DNA of 64,000 nucleotides from Alphaproteobacteria bacterium (GTDB lineage: Bacteria > Pseudomonadota > Alphaproteobacteria > UBA9219 > RFNS01): positions 62,001 to 126,000 of the forward strand of contig JBBCGY010000002.1 of assembly GCA_037200005.1 (NCBI GenBank), read 5' to 3'. The notes beneath the pieces are model-generated. The model was not told the origin of the DNA and ran no database searches. It was given only the letters and a program-made list of their open reading frames with translations. Shown piece after piece: positions 42,985 to 51,967 of this stretch (position 1 is its first letter; each line of letters starts with the position of its first letter). Made by a program: the position numbers and the translations under genes.

Positions 42985-43245
42985 TTAAGCCGCGGGCTTA
43001 ATCACGCAGACGACTTCGGGCATCACGGCGGCGACGCCGGGGCCATAGACCCTTACATCGACGATTTTGACGCCGGAGCAGGGCTGCATAGGCGCGCTTT
43101 CGCCGATATGCGGCGCAAGCACAAGGCCGGGGGACGAATTCATTCCGGGCTTGCCGTAAAAACTGTGTCTAGGTTTGGGCATTGCCAATACATAAAAATG
43201 TTGCGTATGCGAAATATTAGACTCGGTTTTGCAATTTGTCACCAT
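42985..43245 (-). CDS. hypothetical protein, 86 aa
   Basis: This weak candidate has no good ribosome site for the ATG at 43245; an internal ATG at 43182 is also possible. The C-terminal half (VDVRVYGPGVAAVMPEVVCV) looks like ordered protein, whereas the first 20 residues look less natural. It shares an AT-rich gap with the divergent ribbon-helix-helix gene. No family is recognised; it is not PurS. Confidence 0.4.
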   Translation of the reverse strand: MVTNCKTESNISHTQHFYVLAMPKPRHSFYGKPGMNSSPGLVLAPHIGESAPMQPCSGVKIVDVRVYGPGVAAVMPEVVCVIKPAA

Positions 43246-43353
43246 GAAAGTAAATGCGAATCAAATACTTATTGCAAGATGTGCTTCTTTCGCACTTGCG
43301 GTATAACAAATTGAAAAACATACTTTTTTTGACGTTTTTTGCTAGAAGGGACA

Positions 43354-43569
43354 ATGGCCTTACAGAAACGCACTATCCGCCTCGCAGGGCATAATACCAG
43401 CGTGGCGCTCGAATCGGAGTTTTGGCGAGCGCTGGAACGCTTGGCGTCGCAGCGCGGTCTTACGCTCGCTCAATTGGTGGCTGAGGTCGATAGCGGACGG
43501 ACGTCGGCGGGGCTTGCCAGCGCTTTGCGCGTCATGGCGCTTAAAAATGCTTCGCCACCCTTACAGTAA
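43354..43569 (+). CDS. ribbon-helix-helix protein
   Basis: The 71-residue protein reads ALQKRTIRLAGHNTSVALES, then FWRALERLASQRGLTLAQLV, the layout of ribbon-helix-helix DNA-binding domains used as dimeric repressors. The ATG at 43354 follows AGAAGGG. The gene overlaps the opposite-strand gene at 43561 by nine bases. Its targets are unknown, perhaps the small gene cluster beside it. It could be an antitoxin, but no toxin is identifiable. Confidence 0.75.
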   Translation: MALQKRTIRLAGHNTSVALESEFWRALERLASQRGLTLAQLVAEVDSGRTSAGLASALRVMALKNASPPLQ

Positions 43570-44133
43570 GGGCGCGCTTAGAGGGGGTGTTTCGCCCGCG
43601 GCCGGCTTGACGCTTGGGCGCTTTGATGACCGGCGGCTGTCGATGGCATCAAGTTCCGTCACGGCGGCGAGACGAACTTCCTGGGGCGTAAATCTGCCCT
43701 TTGCCACGGCATGCAGGGCGCTTCTCGCCGTCGCCCGCAGAAAATCGTCGGGATCGCCGTTTGCAATTTTGGCAAAAGCATTAACATGCTCCTGCGTGGC
43801 GGGAATATCCTGAATGAAACGCTTGAGATGCGTAAGAGCGGCATCGCGAGTCTGCCATCTGTCTTGCGTTATGCCGGTCGCCATGGAGATAAACATGGCC
43901 TCGATCGCGCGGCGGTCGTTATTGTGAGTTTGCTCGGTAGAAAATTCATCGGTGCGGGGCGCATCGAGCTTCGCAAGCGCCATCGAGGATTCGCCGACTT
44001 CTTTCATGCAAATGGCGGTGCTGGAACGCAATGCCTCACCCATGTCACGAATGATCGTTCGCTTGGAACTATCAAGGATGGCGGTGCCGTACCGATAAAT
44101 CAGCTCGGGAAGGGTAGCGTTTCTTGCGGCCAT
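43561..44133 (-). CDS. hypothetical protein, 190 aa
   Basis: The protein is largely helical, with a central region (ALTHLKRFIQDIPATQ and FLRATARSALHAVAKGRF) that resembles HEAT-type helical pairs. It has a proline/serine-rich C-terminus. It lacks a signal peptide. No family is recognised. It shares strand with the three small genes upstream (44221-45039) but is separated from them by about 90 bases with its own likely promoter. Confidence 0.6.
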   Translation of the reverse strand: MAARNATLPELIYRYGTAILDSSKRTIIRDMGEALRSSTAICMKEVGESSMALAKLDAPRTDEFSTEQTHNNDRRAIEAMFISMATGITQDRWQTRDAALTHLKRFIQDIPATQEHVNAFAKIANGDPDDFLRATARSALHAVAKGRFTPQEVRLAAVTELDAIDSRRSSKRPSVKPAAGETPPLSAPLL

Positions 44134-44220
44134 GAACGAACCCCATGCAAAAGCGGATTACGACTATAACCTAATTTCTCCGGAAATGGAATTTTTCATC
44201 CTGCCATCAAGGAGATAATT

Positions 44221-44406
44221 CTATTTCTTAAACATGGATTCTATTGCACTGCGATGCGATTCTTTTTTGGCAATAAAATCCCGCGCGCGGGCAATTTCGG
44301 CTTCGAGATTTTTAATATAATCCGCCAATTCGCCAATCGACAGCGTGCCGAGGTCGAGCGGTTTAACTTTAGTCTTCGCGGGTTCGAGTTCGTCCGGGTT
44401 AATCAT
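44221..44406 (-). CDS. DUF1192 family protein
   Basis: The 61-residue protein has the short acidic-basic coiled-coil typical of DUF1192: DLGTLSIGELADYIKNLEAE, then IARARDFIAKKESHRSAIES. These small proteins are widespread in alphaproteobacteria, with no assigned function. The start is three bases after the stop of the upstream gene, so it is probably co-translated with it. Confidence 0.8.
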   Translation of the reverse strand: MINPDELEPAKTKVKPLDLGTLSIGELADYIKNLEAEIARARDFIAKKESHRSAIESMFKK

Positions 44407-44408
44407 AA

Positions 44409-44699
44409 TTAGGGCGGTTTTATGGGGGCAAGCTGGCTGCCGAATTCTTTGGCCTTCGTGGCGATATTGCTCGGCGCCTTTGGACCGAGATTGGTGGCGA
44501 TATCGATAAATTCTCCTTTCAGGTCTATGTCGAGGGACTTATCCGTGTTTCCGTTCATAATTCTGATTAACGCATAGCCGATATCGCTGTGTAACTGAGT
44601 GTCATCTTTGGCTTCTTTGAGCGCGATCGTGAGCAGTTTTGCAACCACTCTCATTTGATCAATAATGGGCTTCGATGAAAGATTATGTAATGCGGGCAT
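44409..44699 (-). CDS. hypothetical protein, 96 aa, paralogue of its neighbour
   Basis: This protein shares a pattern with the next gene: an early MRVVAKLLTIAL helix, a DIGYALIRI helix, a GEFIDIATNLGPK stretch, an N-terminal-type Asn, and a proline-rich end. No family is recognised. It forms a tandem unit with the gene at 44725, with 25 bases between them, and precedes the DUF1192 gene by two bases. Confidence 0.6.
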   Translation of the reverse strand: MPALHNLSSKPIIDQMRVVAKLLTIALKEAKDDTQLHSDIGYALIRIMNGNTDKSLDIDLKGEFIDIATNLGPKAPSNIATKAKEFGSQLAPIKPP

Positions 44700-44724
44700 G
44701 CAGGCTCTCTTTTTTGTATAGCGT

Positions 44725-45039
44725 CTAGGGTTTCGGCGGCGCGAACGCGTTTATTTTCTTGGCTAGGCTTGTCACCGAATACGGCACATTCGACTTCCTT
44801 TTCTTCAGGCCGTTCAATTGAGTGGCAATAGCGACAAATTCGTTGTCGACGAGCCGTTGAAGGCTCGGCTCTCTTTTTACTATAGCGGGTTCGACAATCT
44901 CGACGAGTTCTTTACCGCAAAGCTCATGAATGCTTGTAACGGTAGTATGCGTCAGAGCGACCGTAAGAAGCTCTGCTGCCTCCCTCATTTTCTCTTGAAT
45001 GGGTATGAAGGCTAAGGCGTCCGGAACTTTAGCGGCCAT
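44725..45039 (-). CDS. hypothetical protein, 104 aa, paralogue of its neighbour
   Basis: The first gene of the tandem pair. Matching positions with the next gene are MREAAELLTVAL, CGKELVEIV, NEFVAIATQLN and a proline-rich C-terminus, so the two probably arose by duplication. The sequence is soluble, about 100 residues and helical. No family is recognised. The upstream gap holds the likely promoter and is shared with the divergent quinone oxidoreductase gene. Confidence 0.6.
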   Translation of the reverse strand: MAAKVPDALAFIPIQEKMREAAELLTVALTHTTVTSIHELCGKELVEIVEPAIVKREPSLQRLVDNEFVAIATQLNGLKKRKSNVPYSVTSLAKKINAFAPPKP

Positions 45040-45128
45040 CGGAAAAATCCTTATATCGGTAATGTCGGCAAGATTGAAAGCAACGCTTTGCGATAATAAA
45101 ACAGAACTTTTTCGGAGTAAATTGCATT

Positions 45129-45155
45129 TTGACTGCTTTCGGCAACCGCTATAAC
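45129..45155 (+). promoter_or_regulatory. possible promoter for the quinone oxidoreductase gene
   Basis: TTGACT (45129-45134) and TATAAC (45150-45155) are separated by a short, 15-base spacer. The ATG at 45165 is nine bases after the -10, which would give a leaderless transcript. Confidence 0.35.
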
Positions 45156-45164
45156 CTTTTCCGG

Positions 45165-46151
45165 ATGCAGACCATTGTCATCTCCACTTCCGGCGGGCCT
45201 GAGGTTCTGCAGGCCGCCGAGCGGCCCATCCCGGAACTGCAGCCCGGCCATGTGCTGGTGCGCGTCGCGGCGGCCGGGATCAACCGCATCGACATTTTAC
45301 AGCGGCGCGGAAAATATCCGCCCCATGCTGGCGCGCCGCAGGATATTCCCGGCATGGAGGTTTCCGGCACCGTCGAAGCGGTTCATGAAACATGCCTGCG
45401 CTACCGTCCCGGCGACAAGGTCATGGCGCTGCTGACGGGCGACGGCTATGCCGAATATGTAGCCGCGCCGGAAGATTTATGTCTGCCCATTCCCGCTAAT
45501 ATAGCTGTCAGGGACGCTGCCGCGCTGCCGGAGGCGATGTTTACCGTATGGGCGAATTTATTCGTTGCAGCTTGCTTGCGGCCCAGCGAAACCGTCCTGA
45601 TTCACGGCGGCGCGAGCGGCATCGGCAGCATGGCGATCCAGATGCTTCGCGCCCATGGCGCCCACCCGATTGTGACGGCCCGCAGCGAACAAAAATGCAA
45701 ATGGTGCGTGGAATTAGGCGCCGAGCTTGCAGTCAATTATCAAGCCAGCGATTTTGCCGCTGCGATCAAGGACTACACGCAGGGCAGGGGAGTCGATGTC
45801 ATTCTGGATATGATCGGGGGCGACTATTTGCCGCGCAATATATCGTTACTGGCTCCCCGAGGCCGTCTGGTGTGGATCGGCGCGCAGCGTGGCGTTAAAG
45901 GCGAGGCCGACATAACCCGAATCATGCAGCAGCGGCTGGTTATCACCGGTTCGTCTCTGCGCGGGCGCACCGTTGCCGAAAAATCGCGTCTGGCCCGCGA
46001 AATCGAACGGCGGGCCATGCCATGGCTGGTCAAAAAAGCGATTAAGCCGGTGATTTATAAAGTTTTTCCATTAAATATGGCTGCCGAAGCGCATAAAACT
46101 CTGGAATCGGGCGAACATCATGGTAAGATACTGCTCGAAGTCGCCGTTTGA
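45165..46151 (+). CDS. NAD(P)H-quinone oxidoreductase, zinc-independent MDR family
   Basis: The 328-residue protein belongs to the quinone oxidoreductase (PIG3-like) branch of medium-chain dehydrogenases. The N-terminal GroES-like part has AAGINRIDILQRRGKYPPH, and the NADPH-binding Rossmann site is IHGGASGIGSMAIQMLRAHG. Zinc ligands of alcohol dehydrogenases are absent. It may reduce quinones or enones; the natural substrate is unknown. No ribosome site is evident, consistent with the leaderless reading. Confidence 0.88.
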   Translation: MQTIVISTSGGPEVLQAAERPIPELQPGHVLVRVAAAGINRIDILQRRGKYPPHAGAPQDIPGMEVSGTVEAVHETCLRYRPGDKVMALLTGDGYAEYVAAPEDLCLPIPANIAVRDAAALPEAMFTVWANLFVAACLRPSETVLIHGGASGIGSMAIQMLRAHGAHPIVTARSEQKCKWCVELGAELAVNYQASDFAAAIKDYTQGRGVDVILDMIGGDYLPRNISLLAPRGRLVWIGAQRGVKGEADITRIMQQRLVITGSSLRGRTVAEKSRLAREIERRAMPWLVKKAIKPVIYKVFPLNMAAEAHKTLESGEHHGKILLEVAV

Positions 46152-46269
46152 GTTTGCATTGCGAATTTGCGGCGTATCTTAAATCGATCCCGATAACGCA
46201 TGTTTTTGGATCGTCCGGTTGCCACCGTGGCCGGAGGAGAAGATTTTTTTGTTCTAAGGAGAGAAGAAC

Positions 46270-46998
46270 ATGGCGCATCCCCTGATGCCGAAAGCGACCG
46301 CCGTATGGCTGGTCGAGAATACGAAACTGACGTTCGACCAGATCGCCGATTTTTGCGGCATGCATAAGCTGGAAATCCAGGCGGTCGCCGATGGCGAAGT
46401 TGCGACCGGCATGATCGGCATGAGTCCCATCGTGTCCGGGCAGCTGTCGCTCGAAGAAATCGCGCGCTGCGAGGCCGATCCGCGCACCAAGCTGAAAATG
46501 CTGCGCAGCGACTTGCCGCAGCCGGTGGCGCGCAGCAAGGGGCCGCGCTATACGCCGGTGACCAAGCGCGCCGACAAGCCGGACGGCGTGGCGTTCCTGG
46601 TGAAAAATCATCCCGAATTGCTGGACGCCCAGATCGCGCGCCTGATCGGCACGACCAAGGATACGATCGAGAAAATCCGCAGCCGCGCGCATTGGAACAG
46701 CGCCAATATCAAGCCGCGCGATCCTGTCCTTCTGGGACTCACGAAGCGCAGCGATCTCGATGCCGCTCTGCGCAAGGCCGAACGGCGCCTCGCCCGCGAA
46801 GCCAAGGCCGCAGGCAAAGACGCGCCTGAAGCCATTCCTGTCAGCCGCCCAATGCCTGAAGACCTCAATCTGGTGGCCGACGAACCGCAGGTCGAGGAAG
46901 ATTTTTCGCCTACCAATCCTTTCGGGAACAGCGATGCGCCCGCTAACGATAGTCCCGCCAATGACGATATGCCGCCGGCGACGGGAACGGGGGAATAA
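46270..46998 (+). CDS. trcR: TrcR-type cell cycle regulator (DUF1013)
   Basis: The 242-residue protein belongs to DUF1013, described in alphaproteobacteria as the cell-cycle transcriptional regulator TrcR. The first 165 residues are strongly typical: a start with PKATAVWLVENTKLTFDQIA, then CGMHKLEIQAVADGE, a helix-turn-helix with RLIGTTKDTIEKIRSRAHWN. The C-terminal 70 residues are variable and rich in Pro/Asp. A strong AAGGAG site lies before the ATG. It is followed 18 bases later by the ferredoxin reductase gene. Confidence 0.88.
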   Translation: MAHPLMPKATAVWLVENTKLTFDQIADFCGMHKLEIQAVADGEVATGMIGMSPIVSGQLSLEEIARCEADPRTKLKMLRSDLPQPVARSKGPRYTPVTKRADKPDGVAFLVKNHPELLDAQIARLIGTTKDTIEKIRSRAHWNSANIKPRDPVLLGLTKRSDLDAALRKAERRLAREAKAAGKDAPEAIPVSRPMPEDLNLVADEPQVEEDFSPTNPFGNSDAPANDSPANDDMPPATGTGE

Positions 46999-48063
<1,065 letters not shown>

Positions 48064-48080
48064 GCGCGGAGTTTAAGAGT

Positions 48081-48395
48081 ATGAAAATCGTCGTTACCGA
48101 TACTGAAGGCAAGACCCAGGACATGCACGCCGTCGAAGAGTGGAGCATCATGGAGATCATTCGCGAAGGCGGATTGCCGATCCTGGCGCAATGCGGCGGG
48201 TCATGCGCTTGCGCGACCTGCCATGTCTATGTCGATCCGGAGTGGAAAGACAAACTGCCCGAAGCGAACGAAGAAGAAATCGGCATGCTCGATGGCGCGT
48301 TTGAAGTTACCCAGGATTCGCGCCTCTCTTGCCAGCTTATCTTCACCAGCAAGCTCGACGGCATCAAGATCAAGCTCGCGCCCGGTTCGGTTTAG
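48081..48395 (+). CDS. adrenodoxin-type [2Fe-2S] ferredoxin
   Basis: The 104-residue protein has cluster ligands Cys38, Cys44, Cys47 and Cys84 in the motif C-x5-C-x2-C plus a distal C (QCGGSCACATCHVYV, then SRLSCQLIF). This is the adrenodoxin/putidaredoxin type. It receives electrons from the reductase encoded just upstream and may serve Fe-S or heme maturation or a P450. An additional Cys42 lies inside the loop. Confidence 0.92.
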   Translation: MKIVVTDTEGKTQDMHAVEEWSIMEIIREGGLPILAQCGGSCACATCHVYVDPEWKDKLPEANEEEIGMLDGAFEVTQDSRLSCQLIFTSKLDGIKIKLAPGSV

Positions 48396-48403
48396 GACAG
48401 CAG

Positions 48404-48436
48404 GGCGGGACGTCCAATTAATTGGTTGTTCCCGCC
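48404..48436 (+). other. long hairpin after the ferredoxin gene
   Basis: GGCGGGA (48404-48410) pairs with TCCCGCC (48430-48436), and the inner CCAATTAATTGG (48414-48425) is itself palindromic. There is no run of T after it, so a rho-dependent terminator or mRNA-stabilising hairpin is more likely than an intrinsic terminator. Confidence 0.5.
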
Positions 48437-48497
48437 ATAGAATCGCTCCAGTATGCAGCCGCAGCCGATCAGGCTGGGTTGTTTTCAGGTACAAAAA

Positions 48498-49238
48498 ATG
48501 TGCTGGTCAGGCGAAGCCTCCGCAGCCCTTGCCGTGGTGGGGCTGTCCAGCACGGCGTATGCTGTCTATAAAAAAGAGCCGGAAGTCCTGTGGGTGAGCC
48601 TCGGCTATTTCTCGCTGATGGAAGCCTTGCAGGCATATACCTATACCGTCATCAACCAATGCAGCCTGCCCTCCAATCAGATATCGACCCTGCTGGGCTA
48701 TCTCCACATCGCGTTCCAGCCTTTTTTCATCAACGCCGCCTCGATGTATTTCATCAACGATAAAGTGGCGAAAAAAATCCAGCTGCCGGTTTATTTCATA
48801 TGCTTCGCAACCTCCATCTATACCTTGATCCAGCTTTATCCCTTCGACTGGGCCGGCCAATGCGATCCCAGGAGAGTGATGTGCGGTAAAAGTCTTTGCT
48901 CGATCAGCGGCACCTGGCATATCGGCTGGTCCGTGCCTCTTAACGGCATCGGCAATTCCTTGATGGAGACGGGAATTCCCATGATCAGGAGCGGCTTTTC
49001 CGGCTATATGATCGCCGGATTCCTGCTGCCCTTGCTATACGGATCATGGCGCTTTACGGTTTACCATCTGATGTTCGGGCCGACTCTGGCGGGACTTCTA
49101 AGTTCCGATCATAATGAGCAGCCGGCGGTCTGGTGCCTGCTTTCGATTGCGTTGCTGCTGGTCGTTGTCAAGACCCCGATCCGCAAGTTGCTGTTCGTCA
49201 GAGACTGGTGGCTATGGCCAAAAACCGCCATGGCCTGA
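48498..49238 (+). CDS. DUF5765-like membrane protein
   Basis: The 246-residue protein starts at the ATG at 48498 with the family opening MCWSGEASAALAVVG. It continues with SLGYFSLMEALQAYTYTVI, IAFQPFFINAASMYFIN and about seven membrane helices. The protein resembles DUF5765-type proteins; the assignment is from memory of the N-terminal pattern and not certain. Function is unknown. It stands apart from the ferredoxin gene by a hairpin and about 60 bases and has its own likely promoter. Confidence 0.7.
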   Translation: MCWSGEASAALAVVGLSSTAYAVYKKEPEVLWVSLGYFSLMEALQAYTYTVINQCSLPSNQISTLLGYLHIAFQPFFINAASMYFINDKVAKKIQLPVYFICFATSIYTLIQLYPFDWAGQCDPRRVMCGKSLCSISGTWHIGWSVPLNGIGNSLMETGIPMIRSGFSGYMIAGFLLPLLYGSWRFTVYHLMFGPTLAGLLSSDHNEQPAVWCLLSIALLLVVVKTPIRKLLFVRDWWLWPKTAMA

Positions 49239-49265
49239 GATCGCGGAATAGCCGGAGAAACGGAA

Positions 49266-50180
49266 ATGAGCCTGGTTTCTTTTCAGCATTTGCGCTTGCC
49301 GGTCATCGCGGCGCCCATGTTTCTCGTGTCCGGGCCGGAGCTTGTCATCGCCGCTTCTCAGGCGGGCATTATCGGCGCATTTCCCGCCCTTAACGCGCGC
49401 ACGACGGATGAATTCGAGCAATGGCTGCGAACGATTAATAACAGTTTGCCGCAGCTCGGCAGTTACGCGGTCAATCTGATCGTTCACAAATCCGTGCCGC
49501 GCACCCCGGATGATTTACAGGTCTGCATTCGCCACAAAGTTCCCATCGTCATCACGTCGCTCGGCGCGGCCAACGAAGTCGTGGAAGCGGTGCATAGCTA
49601 CGGCGGCATGGTTCTTCACGACGTCATCTCGGAGCATCATGCCGAGAAAGCCATCGCGGCGGGCGTCGACGGCCTGATACTCGTCTGCGCTGGAGCCGGA
49701 GGCCATGCCGGAACCTTGAATCCGTTCGCCTTCGTCGCGACGATACGGCGCATGTTCAAAGGCATGATCATTCTATCGGGAGGCATCACTGACGGGCGCG
49801 GTATAGCGGCGGCGCGGGCTCTGGGCGCGGATTTCGCCTATATGGGTACGCGCTTCATGGCTACGGCGGAAAGCCGGGCCAGCGCGGCTCATAAGCAGAT
49901 GATCCTGGATTGCGGCATGAAGGATATCGTAGGCACGCCCGCCGTTTCGGGCGTGTTCGGCAATTTCCTGCGGCCCAGCCTGGAGGCGGCAGGTATCAAT
50001 CCGTCGGATATCGCTCATCTTCCCAAACTTGATCTCATGAACGAGCACAAGGCCTGGCGTGATATCTGGTCGGCGGGGCAGGGGGTCGGCGCGATCACCG
50101 ACATACCGAGTGTCTCTTCCCTGGTGGAAAGACTGCATAAGGAATATATGGAAGCGGTCGGCAGCCTGAAGCCAATCTAA
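49266..50180 (+). CDS. nitronate monooxygenase family protein
   Basis: The 304-residue flavoprotein belongs to the nitronate monooxygenase / 2-nitropropane dioxygenase family. Family motifs are LPVIAAPMFLVSGPELVIAA, CAGAGGHAGTLNPF, and the FMN phosphate site GGITDGRGIAAARALGADF plus YMGTRFMAT. It may oxidise nitronates, but relatives include enoyl-ACP reductases, so the exact reaction is open. The gene overlaps the convergent gene at 50177 by four bases. Confidence 0.88.
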   Translation: MSLVSFQHLRLPVIAAPMFLVSGPELVIAASQAGIIGAFPALNARTTDEFEQWLRTINNSLPQLGSYAVNLIVHKSVPRTPDDLQVCIRHKVPIVITSLGAANEVVEAVHSYGGMVLHDVISEHHAEKAIAAGVDGLILVCAGAGGHAGTLNPFAFVATIRRMFKGMIILSGGITDGRGIAAARALGADFAYMGTRFMATAESRASAAHKQMILDCGMKDIVGTPAVSGVFGNFLRPSLEAAGINPSDIAHLPKLDLMNEHKAWRDIWSAGQGVGAITDIPSVSSLVERLHKEYMEAVGSLKPI

Positions 50181-50527
50181 ATCGGCCTGCCCGACGATGT
50201 CGCCCGATCATAGGCTTCGGCGATCTGGACGCGCATTTTGACGCGGAGCGCGATACGATCCTGAACCGCTTTGGGCAGGTCGCCCATTTTCAGGATGTTT
50301 TTTCTCAACAGGGCGGTGATCACGTCTTCGACCGCGCGCGACATGTCCATGTCGGTGCGGCGCAGTTCGCTGAGCGCCTCGTCGACCTGCTTGAGATCGA
50401 CGCCGCGCGCCTGCATGAACGCCATGAGTTCGGGATGGCTATGCGGCACGAATTCCGTGCCGGGCACCTCCCTGGTCGTCGCTCTGATGATGACTTTAGT
50501 GACAGGATCGCGGGAAATGAAGGGCAT
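50177..50527 (-). CDS. hypothetical protein, 116 aa
   Basis: The protein is soluble and helical with an opening SRDPVTKVIIRATTREVPGT and a basic C-terminus (DRIALRVKMRVQIAEAY). It looks like a conserved short alphaproteobacterial protein, but no family name is known to me. It is on the same strand as the larger unknown gene upstream at 50613 and may be in one unit with it. Confidence 0.6.
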   Translation of the reverse strand: MPFISRDPVTKVIIRATTREVPGTEFVPHSHPELMAFMQARGVDLKQVDEALSELRRTDMDMSRAVEDVITALLRKNILKMGDLPKAVQDRIALRVKMRVQIAEAYDRATSSGRPI

Positions 50528-50612
50528 GACAGCAGACTCGATGCTCTATGGGTGAATATCCCATATAGAGCGCCAATTCCGGTTCGCGCAAGGGGCTAAA
50601 GGGGGACTTCTG

Positions 50613-51707
50613 TCATGGCGCGAACGGGAGCGCCGTCTGATATTTATGATATAAGGTGCCGCCTGGTCTGCATACAGGAAGAACGCCGTAGCTTGCGGCA
50701 CCTTTGCTGATGGCAAGAGGCATTGTCCTGCCTTCCTTGTCCCTTAATTCTTTTTCTTCTCTGCCGTTTGGAGCCCACCGGCTGTCCAATAATTTCCGCA
50801 GCATGATTTCGAGGCCGGCGGCAGCTTCGATCACCATGGAATCATCGATATTCTTGCCGGAAAGCTTATGTCGGAGTTCAAATTCGACAGTCGTGCGCTT
50901 GCCGCGATACTTTACGCCCGTAGTGTCAAAGTTCTGGAGAGCGAATAAGGCTTTTATGTCGGCGCCCGGCAAGGCTTCAAGAAACTTGGTTTTTTTATCG
51001 ATGCAGATTTCCAGACATACATATGCCTGAGATTCTTGCATTTCCTTGGTTGGCTTCGCCTCAGGCAAACCGGTCTCCGAATTCCAGTATGTATCGATGA
51101 ACTGGCGCGGCTTATTGGAAAACGTGGCGGTCTTAGGCGTGGCGATAAGGCGGCTTAAATTCTCGCTACCCATCGCGCCGCGCAGTTCTTCGCGGATTGC
51201 TTCAGGAAAATGCTCTTCCCTGACCTCTCGGAGTCTTTCGTATCCTGGGACTTGGATCGCTCTTTCGAGCTCCCGACGAATTGTCAAAGGATGCGCCAGA
51301 TTGCCATGGATTCTGCTCGTAAGCTCGTCGCTGACTGCCTGCAATTCCGGAATGCGCCGCTTGGTGCTGAAGATGGTCGGAAATACGACGCCCTTTTGGG
51401 TGGAGGCGCCATTCCGGGCGCGAAGCGTGGCATGACTGCCGAAGATGCTTAGATCGTTATCATCGAGATACGTAGTACAAGGAAATGTCGCATCGACGGG
51501 AAATTTAAGCGTATCGACAAAATGCCAAAGGATAAAGTCGCCTTGTCGATTGGTGATATCGTATGAATTTTCGGCTTCGATTGTCAGGTCTCCGGCAATA
51601 AGCCGGGTGCTCGTTCCAGGCGCCCTGTCTATGGGCGTCGATGGAACTACTCGCAAATATTCCGGTCTTAAATAATCTCGCCTTAAATCCAGAGCGCTTT
51701 CCGTCAT
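50613..51707 (-). CDS. hypothetical protein, 364 aa
   Basis: I do not recognise the family. Its halves are unlike any common domain. The C-terminal third has a repeating pattern of charged strands (TTVEFELRHKLSGK, CLEICIDKKTKFLE), loosely like the acidic-basic barrel of CYTH/triphosphate-tunnel enzymes; I rate this as weak. There is no signal peptide or membrane segment. The start at 51707 lies about 260 bases from the divergent lipoprotein gene. Confidence 0.55.
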   Translation of the reverse strand: MTESALDLRRDYLRPEYLRVVPSTPIDRAPGTSTRLIAGDLTIEAENSYDITNRQGDFILWHFVDTLKFPVDATFPCTTYLDDNDLSIFGSHATLRARNGASTQKGVVFPTIFSTKRRIPELQAVSDELTSRIHGNLAHPLTIRRELERAIQVPGYERLREVREEHFPEAIREELRGAMGSENLSRLIATPKTATFSNKPRQFIDTYWNSETGLPEAKPTKEMQESQAYVCLEICIDKKTKFLEALPGADIKALFALQNFDTTGVKYRGKRTTVEFELRHKLSGKNIDDSMVIEAAAGLEIMLRKLLDSRWAPNGREEKELRDKEGRTMPLAISKGAASYGVLPVCRPGGTLYHKYQTALPFAP

Positions 51708-51967
51708 GGCAACCCGTCAGCAAAACAGTTTGGATAAATGACCTAACCAATAATTCCGAAATCTTCCACTATTTCTATAAGGGACAAACGCCGAAAGTAA
51801 TAGTGATTCGATTGGTTAATTTGCCCATCCGCAAAAACTTTTTTCGGCGGCAACCTTGCCGCGCAACGCGCTTTCCGGCTCGCCCGGTTTTGCCCTTGTC
51901 AAGCCATCCGTCCTATGGCTATCTCTTTGCCATGGCGTAAGAATCATATCGAAAGAGGAATCTCCGC

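Noticed and set aside
42985-43245. PurS, the third subunit of FGAM synthase
   Set aside because: The small ORF upstream of purQ lacks PurS-like sequence, and its start is weak.
43354-44133. Toxin-antitoxin pair formed by the ribbon-helix-helix gene and the convergent 190-aa gene
   Set aside because: The genes are convergent rather than in one operon, and the 190-aa protein has no toxin motif.
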